The notes: generated by a model not told the origin, from the letters alone. A stretch of 64,000 bases of DNA from Alligator mississippiensis (GCF_030867095.1 NC_081825.1:46056501-46120500), one strand, 5' to 3'; counted from the stretch's first letter, positions 45,501 to 58,531 are shown. Translations and numbers: made by a program.

Positions 45501-46517
45501 CATGCTTCATGATGATTCATATTTGTTTTCCAATTTCTCCCCCATTCTCCCACCGACTTTTGTTCTTCCATTCTGTGTTAATTACATTTTAATGGGAGTT
45601 CTATGCAAAAAGTTCTACTCCTTGGAATAAAAAGATTCCCTTACAGTTACAAGCACTGATAGAAAATATTATTAAAGCAATTCATAGTACTTTCTTTTTG
45701 CAATTAAATGTCTAATAACCAGATCAAAATCAGTAACTAGGAAACTAATTGGGACTTTAGGCAACTAAATCACAAAAAGCAATCTGGACACTCTCTTTCC
45801 AGTGGCCACAAAAATCATCTCAATGCCTAAATTCATAAGGGGGTTTAGTTTGATCTGAGAATTCCCTAGATGGTCTACTTAGGCTTGTGAAGTAATCCAG
45901 TTTGAGCAGTCAGGTATTTAACTCCCCTCCAAGCTCAATTGCAATCCAGACTAGAATTGGAGGCAACTTAAATTTGTCTGTGTCCAATCTGCCAGAAACC
46001 CATAAAGCAACATTGTTCAGTTAGAAAGTGTAGCAGCCTCTTGCCATCTCTGAACATGTGTTGTTTAAAGGTCATTTGGAGAAAAAAAGTCTAACAGAAA
46101 TCTGCTGCATTCCGTTACAATATTCTAAATATTCATTATTGCATAACGTGGACCTCTGCTTAGCAGTTGGTACCAACTGCATGTTTCCAGAGTATCTTAC
46201 ATATAGTTTTCCACACCATCTACTCTCCAAGCAATAAACCCTGTATTTTCAGAAACATACTGAGCTGAAATAAAATCCATACCTATAGCAAAGACCATGA
46301 ACAGGCAGGACAGAGTAGTCAAGATAGAGCCAAGTAAAAAATACTCCTGGGGAGGGGATATTTATTTGAAAATAAGATGGCAATAGCTAATGGGAGACTA
46401 CTGCTGCCATACAGTATATAGGAACCAGCTGTGTTGTATACTGACTTTTGAGATTATGCAGAAAAAATAGGACCCTTAATGTTTGTCCAAAGCAATTACT
46501 ACAACTTCAAAAGGATC
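45501..46517. other. AT-rich background
   Basis: Nothing recognised. Confidence 0.4.
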
Positions 46518-46665
46518 TACTGTATTTACCCAAATACAAGACAATTTTAAATTGAAGATGACTCCCTAATAATTAGATTGTATAAATGGAAACTTTCTAA
46601 ACTTTTTATGATTTTTCATGTCTAAAATGTAATTATTGGAGGGTCATCTTAAATTCATCCCCTAC
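46518..46665. mobile_element. Small palindromic MITE (TTTACCCAAATACAAGAC type)
   Basis: TTGAAGATGACTCCCTAATAATTA faces TAATTATTGGAGGGTCATCT as an inverted pair of about 30 bp. The start CTGTATTTACCCAAATACAA is a common repeat start in amniotes. No coding capacity. Confidence 0.55.
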
Positions 46666-46943
46666 TGCTGAGAATGGGGCAAGCAGTGATAGAGGACAGT
46701 GGAGGGGTGGATCAGGAAGCAGAGGTCTCAAGTAGCCTGACCATTGCCCCTTGCTACCTCTGCTCCTAACTTCTTGCCTCCATCCACTGCATCCCTTGCA
46801 ACTCAGGTTCTACTCCCCTGTGATGCTTGCCCCTCCATAACCTGATCCACCACCACTTTCCCACATATCACCTGTATCTTCAGTGTCTGCCCCCCAACTG
46901 GTGCCATCTGCTTCATTCTCCCTACTGCGTCTCCACCTTCTGG
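46666..46943. other. C-rich background
   Basis: Nothing recognised. Confidence 0.35.
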
Positions 46944-47445
46944 CTGAGTACAGACAGTTAAAAAGTCTGAGGCTGAATCAATTCAATCTTTGCAGGCTAG
47001 TCTAAAATGCATAGATTGAACCAATAAGCATGTGAACAAACATTCACTTTTGATTCTGGAAATGCAACCACATGCCTGCAGTGGCACAAGCCAGAAGCTG
47101 GGGGGCACTAGAGCACACCTCCCTGCTTGGCTAATGCAAACAGCTTGGGCCAAGGCTAGCCTTCTTACTTTGCAAGGGGGAAGGGGCTTTTGGAGGAGGT
47201 GCAAAGCATCCTGGGATGCTAGGGGACTGTGACTTAATTTGAATTTGGAGGGGATCTTGGGCAGAAATTCAATAAACTGATTTAACTTAAATCAGCTAAG
47301 TCTGATACCTCTATCCAGGTTTATCTTAAACCAGTTTCTGCCATTTTGAAAGCAACTTATGTGCACTGAACTACTGTATAGATTTGAACTGGTTTCCAAT
47401 CAATTATACAAGTTTATTCTGTAATTTCAGTAATTTCTGTCCCTA
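46944..47445. mobile_element. TIR element, CTAGGNACAGA family, copy B
   Basis: It starts GAGTACAGACAGTTAAAAAG and ends TTCTGTCCCTAG. GAATCAATTCAATCTTTGCA and TTAAACCAGTTTCTGCCATT are shared with the copies at 51005 (inverted) and 55002 (same direction). It is shorter than the others by internal loss. Confidence 0.6.
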
Positions 47446-47474
47446 GTTCAAATCTCTGGTCCCAGTTATAGCTC

Positions 47475-47782
47475 CAGTGGCAATGCATAGGGGGGCACAT
47501 GCACCCCTTGAGAGTGCTGGTGCACACCCTGACAGGCTGCACTCCTCGCTTAGGTGATGGGCAGGGGGGGCAGGCAGGAGCACCGGTGCCCCCCCCGAGA
47601 GAACCATTTGGGGAGTGGGAGAGCTGTGGCCATTTCTAGGAGTACCGCGGCTGCTTCCAGGAGTGCTGCAGCCAGCACAATTGCCCATGGGGGGACTTCC
47701 CCCTGGTCGGTGAGATTGGCCACGGGGGAACTCCCCTCTTGGTCACTGACTGGTTGCCCTAAGGTGGCACCAGTCACCCATG
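47475..47782. mobile_element. hAT-like element, CAGTGGCRATG family, copy 2
   Basis: It starts CAGTGGCAATGCATAGG and ends GTCACCCATG, as at 30804. Flanks TATAGCTC (47467-47474) and TATAGCCC (47783-47790) match at 7 of 8. It is 308 bp, with a poly-C stretch in the middle. Confidence 0.8.
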
Positions 47783-48565
47783 TATAGCCCTATTCCAGCC
47801 TGGGCACATAGTACACAGTTTTTATGGCCCTAGTCTAGCCCAGCTATGCAGCAGCAATTGCAACTCCATCCTTGGTCCTACAGGTAGGCTGGAGCTGCTG
47901 CTGCTACTGCATGGGTAGACTGAGGCTGGAACAACCATGTGCTCCATGTCCCAAGCTAGAGTGGGGCCATATCTTGAGCCAGAATCAGAGCTTGAAGCAG
48001 AGTTAGAAGGTAAGTGGTGGTAATGGGGGGTGGAGGAGGGGGGCGCATCTGGAGGGGCAAAGGTTGTGGCAGAGGGGAAGGTGATGGGGCAGAGACAGTT
48101 GGTTTGCAGCTTTATTTCTAGGCCTCTGGATGGGGCCTGAGTTGGAATTGCAGAAGCCACCTGAACACTTCCCCCTCACCACCTTGTACTCAAATCCAAA
48201 GAAGGTGCTTTTTTTCTCCATGTTAAATGGGGAACACAACTTTGTCTCAGATTGAAGTGAATATGATACTAAGCACAATATACAGTTCTGAAATAATCTA
48301 ACAAGTTTTCCACTGTATTTGAAACCAATCTGAAAAAAAAAAAATGAGCCCCAAATATTTTTTCTTGTGCAAAACATAAGGCTTCCTGTATAGAAAATAG
48401 GTACTGTGCAGTTAACTGGCTAACTGTGCAATTACCTTGAGGCCAGCTACCCATGTAAAGTACCTATCATTCTATAAAAAGGTCAAACCAGCTATAAATT
48501 TAAACCTTGAAAACAGGTGCTAACTTTATAAATGGTTGCTATTGAGATTTAATTTTCACATGTAG
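47783..48565. other. Mixed background
   Basis: Moderately GC-rich until 48170, then AT-rich. The frames here show no domain. Confidence 0.35.
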
Positions 48566-49136
48566 CAGGGTCTCCCCTGTGTCTGGGAGCCCAAACAGCT
48601 GACGGGGCTGCCAATGGCAAAGTCACTCCATGCTCAGCTAGGGCTGGGAGTCCCACAACTGAGGAAACTCTTAGCCCTAGCAGCTTGGAATTATGGGTCC
48701 TGGCAGCATCCTGCACTTGCTGGGACCCAGAGTCCCATAACTGCAGATTCTGGATCCCCCAGTGCCAGGACCCAGATGGGTCCCAGAAGGTGCAGGGTAT
48801 GGCTGTGACCTCCAAGCCCCAGGGGGCTACCTGAATCCCCAGGATTGGGAAATTCCAGCACCCATGATCTTCCAGCCCTGAAGGTTTCACGCATCACCAT
48901 CACCCCTCTCCCCCAACCTGAGGCTGAAAGATGACAGTAGCTGTGGCTCCCAGCTGTGGGGACATATGGGGTGCCACCATGGCTGAGAGCTTGTTTATTC
49001 CTGGTGTAGGAGGATCCCAGGATCAAACTCCACCTGCACCAGCAATAAGGTGCAATGGGATCTAATGCCATGCATGTGTGGCATAGAGGAGGCACGATTC
49101 TGTATCATGCATTACATCCAATTGAACCTTCACTTA
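48566..49136. mobile_element. Unclassified 571 bp insertion with 9 bp direct repeats
   Basis: CACATGTAG occurs exactly at both borders (48557-48565 and 49137-49145). The GC-rich insert starts CAGGGTCTCCCCTGTG and ends GAACCTTCACTTA, contrasting with AT-rich flanks. I see no terminal inverted repeats, poly(A) tail or coding frame, so the class is open. The CAGGG start hints at hAT. Confidence 0.5.
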
Positions 49137-51004
49137 CACATGTAGAGGGGCATTAAGAGCAGATATATCATATATTTAAAAGATTATTTTAATTTTTTGA
49201 TCTAGACATTAGACTGAGGACATCATTTAACAGTTGCTAGCCATGTGGGTTAAATATGATTCTGAGGTTCTGCAAAAAGGGATTAGAAAATACTGAAACA
49301 GTTTCAAAATACTGGAGTTGACACAGATGTCACAACACTCTGGTAAAATCACCTGGTCCTGTAGAGCAAGGTCTAAAAGGAAGTAAGTTTGCAAGTTTAC
49401 ATAAAATAGCAGAAAAATAGCCTATTGCCGAGGTTAAGACCTTACATTTTGCAGACAGTTTCTCTCTGTCATTTCTCTCTTACTCTCTCCTATTGGATTT
49501 TTTTCACCTCTAATCCAGTATTCATGTATTGTGGAAGGCAAAAGAAAGAAGCATACTGGTTTTCAGTGCACATGAAAGTGTGAGATTTATGGGGAAAAGC
49601 TTGTTTTTTTGCATTGGCCTTTTCAGTCATTTTTGACCTGTGTGTGTCATTCCAATGCCATCACCATTGACTATGGAGGTTATATGATACTGATGACAGC
49701 ACATTTATATCCTTGAATACTCTGATTTGTATTTATTTTTGGTTACCCTTTTCTTCATACCTGTCTAAAGTCATATATTTCCCACTTTAGTTAGATTGTC
49801 TTCTCACAATAAAAAATGGTACTACACATTTCCAGACTCCTTGTTTTACTGGATGAGGAACAAAAAGAAGGTAGAAAGTAGAAACATGGCTCTGAATATT
49901 CCACTTCTTTTTTTTTGGGGGGGGGGGAGGGGGGTGTTGAAATTTCAAATTGCAGTAGTGCAATAAAAGCATAAAGACAATATTATATTTTTCTCTAAAT
50001 CATAAACTAACTCTTTATAGTATGCATTTGGAAAAAAAATTGGCCAACTAGTTAGCTATAAAAATAGTTTAATCATACATGTTCAGTCCCATGCATATAA
50101 AATATTTACCTTTTCATTTAATGTAGAATCAAAATTTAGCCATTTGGTTGCAATATCACATTATATTACATGATTTGCTACTTTATTACACTTGGATGCA
50201 TTTAAGAAGTGAAATGTTTATGGAATGATATATACTTTGCATTGCTTTCATTAAGATAAATATAAAATCTGAATTCTTAGTCCTCCTTTTTTCTTTTTTC
50301 TTTTTTTTGGTTAATGGGAGTTTTAACATTGATTCTGATATATCTAGGATCCCCCAAAATGTGTAGAATACTCTTGGCTACAAAATATTTTGTGTTTGCC
50401 ATATTGTTTAATCTGTGGTCCAAGGGCCAGATTCAAATTGTTTTCTTGGGAAACAGTCCTTAGGAATATTTAGCTGCCTAGTGTCCAAAGAGTAATTTAA
50501 ACTTAACTTATTAGTTGTCTCCAGTTTGGACTGTGGTATTCTTTAGACACCAATGATAGGGCTTCTAGTGTAGAAGATATCAAAGGATAAAAGGAGGCAG
50601 GACTTTGTAACACTTCAGCCACTGCATAGTAACTGCCTTTGTAAAGGCTCTCACCCCATAGGAAGCAAAAGCTAAATTGTGGTAGCTTTTCCCTTTTGCA
50701 TCAAGATTTATGGGTGGCTTTCAAATCCATCTTGATCATCTAACTGGATATTTTTGGCTGTTTGTGTGGCATTTTTGGCATTTAGATGTCTCAAGTAATT
50801 CTATTCAGGGACATGTAGGCCTGTATGTGTGGGCCAGCATGAACAACTATATCTGCATGAAGGCTGAGCATGTGCATTAGCAGCTGGGGCATGGAGACAC
50901 ACCTAGCCTTAGACACTCAAAAATGGAGTTGACCCAAACCCATGACTACAAGCAGTTAGACTCAGGATGGAGAAGGGTCAACCAAAGCCCCCACTTACTG
51001 AGGC
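49137..51004. other. AT-rich background
   Basis: T-run/G-run at 49909-49936 and T-rich tracts near 50283-50310. No gene-like signal. Confidence 0.4.
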
Positions 51005-51786
51005 TAGGGTCAGACATTACACATAAACCAGTTTAAGTGATCAGAAACTGGTTTAACCCTGTAACAGAACAGACGGTCAGTGCACATAATGCAGGTTGAA
51101 AATGGCTGAATGTAGTATCAGACTTAACTGATTTGGGTCAAACTGGTTTACAATGTCTGTCCCACACCCCTTGCTGTTTTAAGATAAATCAGACTCCCCC
51201 AATATCCTGGCATGCTGTATTGGCTGGGTGGGGCTGTCTGCTCCACAGCAGAGCTGGCCCCTCCTCTCTGCTCCCTCGTTACAGCTCCGTTAAGACTGCA
51301 GGCTGCTCCCTGTCCCTCCTCCTCACCACTCTCTGCTAAGCAGGAATTGCCCCCCTCCCCTCTGCCTTGCAGAGAGGTGTATGTGTATTAGCTAGCAGAC
51401 TACATACTGGCTATGGTCCATGCTGAATCAACAGGTAGAATCAACAGGCAGAACCAACAGGTAGCTGGTAGTGTCCCTCTGTTGTTTTCTTAATGGGGTG
51501 ATAAAAACAGAGTTAGGGATGATAAACATTGTTATCAATTCCTTGATGGGCTAATGATAGCATCCTTCAAGAGCCTTGCCACCCCCCACCCACCACAGCA
51601 CAGTAATGTGCAAGGGAAGGGAAGTTTGCTCTAGAGTCCCCCTGGCTTCTAACCTGAGCCACTGCAGGCACGTGCTAACATTTCTGGAATGTCTATGCAG
51701 TTACAAAGTGATTCAGCCCAGCCAGCTTAGACTAACCTGCAAAGATTGAATCAGTTCAGGCTCAGGCTTTTTGAATGCCTTCCCTA
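51005..51786. mobile_element. TIR element, CTAGGNACAGA family, copy A
   Basis: It starts TAGGGTCAGACATTACAC and ends GAATGCCTTCCCTAG. TGTTCTGTTAC-, AAACTGGTTTA- and GATTGAATCAGTTCAGG-type blocks match copy C in reverse order. Central blocks are also shared with C (GGCTGTCTGCTCCACAGCAG, TTCTTAATGGGGTGATAAA). Non-coding. Confidence 0.6.
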
Positions 51787-51924
51787 GCCTGAGAGAATAA
51801 ATAATACATGACCTGTGGCATTGCAGTTGGTGTATTGTATTAGGAATTCAGAAACAGTTAAAACAAACTCTAGGTGAGGTGGGGGTTAGCACCAAGGACT
51901 CCCAGCTTCCCTTCTGAGTCACTT

Positions 51925-53790
51925 AGTTATTGGGCCAGGAAAGCCAAGGCTGCAACTGAACTCCATCTGGCTTCTCATATCAAGGATGATAAAAAGTCAT
52001 TTTTCAGATATGTAGGGAATCAGAAAAAAACAAGGGTAACATTGGACCCCTGCTGAACCAAATGGGACAACTAATAACCAACACCCAGGAAAAAGCCAAC
52101 CTGCTAATGGGTAATGTGCATCAGTCTTTTATCAGCCCAAACGAACTACCCTGCCTAGCATAATGCAGGACGACCAGGGTGAGGGCATATTTATACCCAG
52201 CATTGGTGTAGACCTTGTAAAGGAACACCTTGAGAGTCTGGACATCTTCAAGTCAGCTGCTCCTGACAGATTACACCCTAGAGTACACAAGGAGCTGGTA
52301 GGTGTCATAGCCCAACCATTGGCAAAAATATTCAAAAACTCATGGCAGTCAGGTGAAGTACCTGAAGCCTGGAAGAAGGCCAATGTGGTACCCATATTCA
52401 AGAAAGGGCGGAAGGTAGATCCCAGGAATTACAGGCCAATCAGCTTGACCTCAATCCTTGGTAAGATTCTGGAGAAAATTATCAAAGACACCCTTCTTGA
52501 TAAGCTGGCTGATGCCAACATCCTGAGGGACAGCCAGCACTTGTTCGTGATGGGTAGGTCTTGCCTGACCAATCTCATCTTCTTCTATGACCAGGTGACA
52601 TATCACCTGGACAAGGAAGAAGAGATTGACATCATATATCTGGACTTTAAAAAAGCCTTTGATCTGGTGTCCCATGACCTCCTCATGGAAAAATTGGCCA
52701 AATGTGGCCTTGGCTACACCACAGTCCAAAGGCTGGGAAATTGGCTCTGAGGTTGGACCCAGAGAGTAGCAGTTGATGGAAGTGAATCGTTATGGCACTC
52801 TGTGAACAGTGGAGTCCCCCAAGGCTCTGTCCTTGGACTGGTTCTCTTCAACATCTTTTTCAATGATGTGGACATTGGTGTGAGAAGTGCACTGGCCAAG
52901 TTCACTGATGACACTAAACTTTGGGGTATAGTGTCCACACCTGAGGATAGGCTAGTAATCCAGGCTGACTTGGATAAGCTTAGTAAATGATGTTCAATAC
53001 TGAAAAATGCAAGGTATTCCACATCGGGGAAAAAATCCCACAGCACGATTATAGGCTCAGCAGTGCTACACTTGCTAGCACCTTGGCTGAAAGAGACTTG
53101 GGGGTCATGATTAACCACAAGATGAACATGAGCCACCAATGTGGTGTTGCAGCTGGTAAAGCAAACAAAACACTGGATTGCATCCATAGAAGCTTCTCAA
53201 GTAAATCCCAGGATGTCATCCTCCCACTGTACTCAGCCTCACTGAGGCTGCAGCTGGAGTACTGCATCCAATTCTGGGCTCCACAATTCAAGAAGGATGT
53301 CAACAAGCTTGAAATAATTGAGAGGAGAGCCACACACATGATCAAAGGGCAAAAGAATAGGCCTTATGATGAGAAGCTGAGAGCCATGGGACTCTTCAAC
53401 CTGGAAAAGCACAGGCTCAGGGGTGACCTGGTGGCTGCCAATAAGTATGTTAGGGGTATGCATCAGGATCTGGGGGAATATCTGTTCACCAGAACACCCC
53501 AAGGAATGACAAAGATAAACGGTCATAAACTATGGTCCTCCGTGACCATTTTAGGCTGAACATAAGGAAAAACTTCTTTACTGTCCGAGCCCCCAAGGCC
53601 TAGAATAGACTCCTTCCAGAAGTGGTGCAGGCACCTACTCTGGACTCTTTCAAGAAATATTTGGATGCTTATCTTGCTAGGATCCTTTGATCCTAGCTGA
53701 CTTCCTGCCCCTGGGGCAAGGGGCTGGACTTGATGATCTTCAAGGTTCCTTCCAGACCTTATGTCTATGGAAATCTATAGAAATTTATGG
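51925..53790 (+). mobile_element. CR1 LINE, best preserved copy (RT to 3' end)
   Basis: Blocks run in CR1 ORF2 order. ARKAKAATELHLASHIKDDK is at about 51931, KKANVVPIFKKGRKVDPRNY near 52373, YLDFKKAFDLVSHDLL near 52637 and [20 protein letters not shown] near 52811. FTDDTKLWG (near 52903) keeps the catalytic Asp pair. LEYCIQFWAPQFKKD is near 53256 and the 3' UTR (GGGGCTGGACTTGATGATCT) ends with ATGTCTATGGAAATCTATAG. A stop at 52748 and a frame change near 52985 break it. The 5' half is truncated. Confidence 0.95.
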
Positions 53791-54199
53791 AGACAAAACA
53801 CAGGAGGTCACTTTCTCGCCATCACATTTTGTTGCTATAATGTCAGAATGCATGCTAAGTCTGAGCACATACATAGACACATGCAAGTTTATTCATCCAA
53901 GAACAGAATTTCACTGCATGCCAAACATGTAAGGCAGATGATCAAATCTAGAGATTTAGATGATCAGGAAGGAAACAGAATTCCACTCTGTGCTCCCATA
54001 ATTTAGCTGCCACTACATACCATGAAGTAAGAAAGTGCACACGGCCAGTTGCTATGAGCAGCTGACACAGTTAAGATGATCCCTTTTACTGTACTGTAAA
54101 TTATTTGTACATCTAGCAATACAATTTAGAATTTATAGTTTGTGTATCCATCTATGCATCTACCTGTATGAGGGGAGAACGTGTTTTTTCAATGCAACA
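53791..54199. other. Background
   Basis: Nothing recognised. Confidence 0.4.
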
Positions 54200-54432
54200 T
54201 TAAATTAATGTACTTTAGCAGCCTCTAGCATCATATATATCAGCATCCCTGTGCTGAAAAATGGCAGCAGGATGCTTTAGACTAAAGCTTGTTCAAAGAT
54301 CTTTAGTTCAAAGTGCTCTGCTGCCATTTTTCAGCATGGGGATACTGTACATGTGATGCTGAGGTGCTGTGGCACTGGGGCTCTCTAATTAAAGCCCCCT
54401 CCTTCCCCACCTCCCAGAACACATTTATAAAT
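54200..54432. mobile_element. Palindromic MITE, same family as 10094
   Basis: GTGCTGAAAAATGGCAGCAG on the left pairs with CTGCTGCCATTTTTCAGCAT on the right. The arms are about 65 bp, roughly 80% alike. The tail CTCTCTAATTAAAGCCCCCT, then CCTCCCAGAACAC, matches the 10094 tail. Confidence 0.65.
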
Positions 54433-55001
54433 GTCTATCATGTCTCTTCTTGCAGACTTGGCATTTCCATCTTGACTGACTCATGGTGACATTTGGAGGT
54501 GTTTTCCTAACAACAACTTATTTTCTAGGTGTCCATTTCCTTAAATACATCCTTAAATTGTGCTGGACTGCAGGACAGAGGCCACTTTAATTAACTATAA
54601 TACCTATTTTTCATGGTGAGGCTGCTTTGGTATTGCATTGCAGTCACAGCTTGCATCCTTATCCACTAGCGAATGGGCTTACCTACTGTCCTCTGTATCA
54701 ACTATTATAAACAATGTGTTTGTTATCAACAACTTGCATTTGTTCATTGGCTTCAACATGATTTTATTGTACAACATCATCACTTACATTCATTTCTGCT
54801 GTGTAATATTGCTACTGATACATATTGCCTTCACAACCTAGCTGAAACAGAACTGTTGATCCCATAAAATAATTGCAGATGAGGTGGTTGAACAACTGAG
54901 ACTTCTGCGCTAGCTCTACATGGAGGTAATGTCTGTATAGCACAATGTAGAGCTATGTTAAGACATATTACATCTGCTCCAATCTTGCTAGCCTCCTGGG
55001 C
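54433..55001. other. AT-rich background
   Basis: No gene recognised. Confidence 0.4.
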
Positions 55002-55820
55002 TAGGTACAGAAATTCAAAAAGCCTGAGCCTAAATTAATTCAATCTTTGCAGGTTAGTCTAACCTGGCTAGGCGATATCAGTTTGTAACCCACACAGACA
55101 ACCCAGAAATGCAGGGACATGCCTGCAGTGGCTCTGGCTGGAACCTGGGGGGTTCTAGAGCAGCCCTCCCTTGACTTCCAGAGGGCAGAGCTGAAGGGGG
55201 CATGGCCAGGCCTCAGCAGGATTATTATCCCACTTCTGAGCTATCCAGCAGGGAATGTTTATCACCCCTAAGTGTTTATCAACTCATTAAGAAAATAAAA
55301 CCTCTCCCCTTTAACTAATGGAATTCTTCTTAAACAGCTCTTCCAAGGAAGTGACCTGTTGATTAGCTCCAAAAAGCCTGTCTGCCTCTGTCCTCTCCCA
55401 CAGCATGGACTGTAGCCAGTGTGTGGTCTGCTAACTCACACAGAGGTGTCTGCATAAGGCAGAGGGAAAGGGGGAATAATCCCTGCTTAGCAGGGTGAAG
55501 TGAAGCAGATGCTCTGTGCCTGCAAATCTGTGTCAAGTTCCAGCCAGGGAGTAGAGGGGAGAGGCCAGCCCTGATGTGGAGCAGAGAGCCTCGCCCAGCC
55601 CAGAGAGCATGCTGGGATGCTGGAGGTGTCCAGTTTACAGACATTGCATGAAATGGTTTAAGCCAAATCAGTTAAGTCTGATACTACATTCAATCAGGTT
55701 ATCTTAAACCAGTTTCAGCCATTTTCAAACTGGGGTAAGTGCACTGAACATCTGTTCTGTTACAGATTAAAACCAGGTTCTGATCACTTAAACTGGTTTA
55801 TGTGTAATGTTTGTTCCTAG
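55002..55820. mobile_element. TIR element, CTAGGNACAGA family, copy C
   Basis: It starts TAGGTACAGAAATTCAAAAA and ends AATGTTTGTTCCTAG. It is nearly the full-length counterpart of copy A in the opposite direction. Shared blocks include TTAAACCAGTTTCAGCCATT and GATCACTTAAACTGGTTTAT. Confidence 0.6.
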
Positions 55821-55835
55821 CCCTGAAGACAGTTG

Positions 55836-56093
55836 CATTAGTGCAATGTTGAATGAGAGTAGGTTCAGGCTGGACATCAGGAAGCACTACTTCACAGTCT
55901 GGGCAGCTGGGATCTGGAACCAACTTCCAAGGGAACTGGTGCTCACTCCTACCCTGGGAGTCTTCAAAAGGAGGCTAAATAATCATCTTGCTGGAGTTGT
56001 TTGACCCCAGCATTCTTTTCTGCCCGTGGCAGGGGGTCAGACTTGATGATCTGCTCAGGTCCCTTCTGACCCTACTAACTATGAAACTATAAA
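55836..56093 (+). mobile_element. CR1 LINE 3' end
   Basis: The frame reads RFRLDIRKHYFTVWAAGIWN and QLPRELVLTPTLGVFKRRLN, the last coding block of CR1. The 3' UTR follows (CAGACTTGATGATCTGCTCA, then TGACCCTACTAACTATGAA). It is severely 5'-truncated. The 3' UTR resembles the copy at 63638, which may be the same subfamily. Confidence 0.9.
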
Positions 56094-58523
56094 ATGTTGT
56101 ACATGCAACAGTAACCTCTGCCTCAAAGCCCATAGGCCTACCACTGACAGGCAGAACTTCTTGGTGCACATGCAATGCCAGATTAGTTTCTGTTGTCTCA
56201 TTCTATTAACAGTCACAGTATTCATCAAATACATTTTCTAATTATTTTAGTAGTGACTGCTTTATTCCAAGCACAACCACCTCATTCATTTTATCAATCC
56301 AGCTAAATATTAACAAAGAATTATTTGTTTTCCTTACATGTATCCTCCTGTTATCAGTTCTAAACCAATTCATGTCATACTTCTATTTTCCTACTGCGCA
56401 AAGTTATTTTTCTGGAAGTGCAGTATTGCCAATATACTAAGTCCCTCAACAGTGCCTACTAAACCTGTTTATAAATGCTGTTTTATACCCCTGTTAATTT
56501 CACTCACCTCCTTGCTATGGGTTTTGAAATAGAGCTAAACTATTTTTAAAAGAATTTAAGATGCCTAAAGTTCAAGTCATTCTTATTTGTTTTGTAAGAA
56601 CATGGGACAGGACAAAAGATAAAATTGGGATTGCACTTGCTCAAATGAGTTCTGCTTGTTTTTGTGGTGAAATATAGCAACAAGGGAAGTTGCTTTTGCA
56701 TATATGTGAAAGGATTAAAGAACAGAAAGTGTAGGCTGGGGGATTCAGATTCATTTGAATTTTTAAGATGAAGAAGCAGCTGAAGAAAAAGCACTCCACA
56801 GTCCCTGATTTCCGGATGACAGACTGGCTAGTGGCTATCCAACTGAAGTTGTTGTTGATCAATCAGGTTAATATTTTACCTAATTGTGATGATGCTTATT
56901 TATGTCCCATGCTTCTTTTGTCAATAAATTATCTGCTTTAAGAGACAGGTTGTAGGCTTGTTTCTCTGTAAGCCAAATGGGTCAAACTTAAACTCATAAA
57001 TTGGGATAAAAACATATCCAATAAGATATGCAATTAGAGTTCAATAACTAGATGCTCTGTATCCTTGGAAACCCCAGTTCTGGCTACATTGTCACCATGA
57101 ACACAGTATCCTTGGTGTTTTGACAACTTTACTGGAGAAAGGTAATTAAGTAAGAATCTTATCTTTCATAATAAATAAATAAATAGTTTCTATCCATCAG
57201 GTTTATAAAAGAAAGCTGGAAAAATGAGACCTAGGACACTTTAATGATTAACACAGAAAGAAAATATAAAAAAACTTCACATTTATTTTTTATCTCATGA
57301 TTTTTAACCCAGTTCTTTGATTTTAGGGGTGGGATAGATTTGCAATTTTGACTTATAGCAGGGATGAATTTGGCTCATGTGTCTTTCCTACTCAACTATC
57401 AGGAAGTAATTAAAAAAAAAACAAAACAGATTTGGTTTACAGTGTAATGTTACTCAAAAGAAAAAGAAAAACCTTAGCATATCCTCCTCAGTTTTTCTAA
57501 CCCTAAATAAGCAACTCATAATAGAAAAGGTGAACACAAAAACTCAGCAGAGCTTGAAAAGTTCAAACGCAGATCAACACCAGTGAAAAAGCAAACCATT
57601 AAAATTCACTCTTGAATATGATTGGGCATGTCGGTTGTTTTGTTTTGTTTGTTGAACTCAACTAAATTTCTTGTTGAGGTATTGCAATAATTCATAATAA
57701 TTAATAATGTAGTTAAGCTTGTTCCTGTTTAAAAATTTAGTTAAAGTTTTAAATCAATTTGAAATCTTCAAGTGTTGCTGAGTGCATTAGCTTTTACTGT
57801 CAGACAATATATCAAAGGAAAAATAAAATAGAAACCAAGCAACTGACTCTTTGGTGTCGACAACAACAGCCTTTTATAAACACATTAATGACTGAGATAG
57901 TGTTTTTCACTCAGTATGCACTGAGGCATAATGAATTTAGGGCTACAAACTGAAATATATTTTCCCTGGTAAAGCACAGTCATTTAAACACCCATTGATT
58001 TGTTACCTGGTGCGTTGACACTTTATGATGAGATTCTTCAGAGCCGTCTTATCTTACTTTTCAGATAATAAATAATACACAAAGAAAAGGAAAAAAAAAT
58101 ATTTTCTGCAAGGAAATATTTCCCTTATTGAATATGCTGGCTGCTTGGGCAATGTACAAATGCATGTACAATCAAATAATAGACATTTCTTTGGTTAACC
58201 CCTCCCCCCCCAAATAATATTCATGAATTACATTTAACCATATCTTCAAAATAAGAATAAGTGCTCATTAAAATATAGGTATCTCAGTTTTAAAAATAGC
58301 TTCAAATATTATTCTGTCTGATTGTTACCTGAACAAAAAAATCACTACAACAGGTACCTGGCAATTGCAGAAATAAATGAGAGCAGTAGATTCTTTAAAA
58401 AAAAAACTTACAGTTTGTCCATATTACTTTTTAATTCTTAACTTTATTATCTTTAAAAATAATACAGGTATGCAACTTGTAGTTATATTGGGATTTTCAT
58501 TATCATAACATTACATAGGTTAT
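56094..58523. other. AT-rich background
   Basis: A short AAAT tract lies near 57170-57185. No gene or classified repeat found. Confidence 0.4.
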
Positions 58524-58531
58524 ATTATAAT

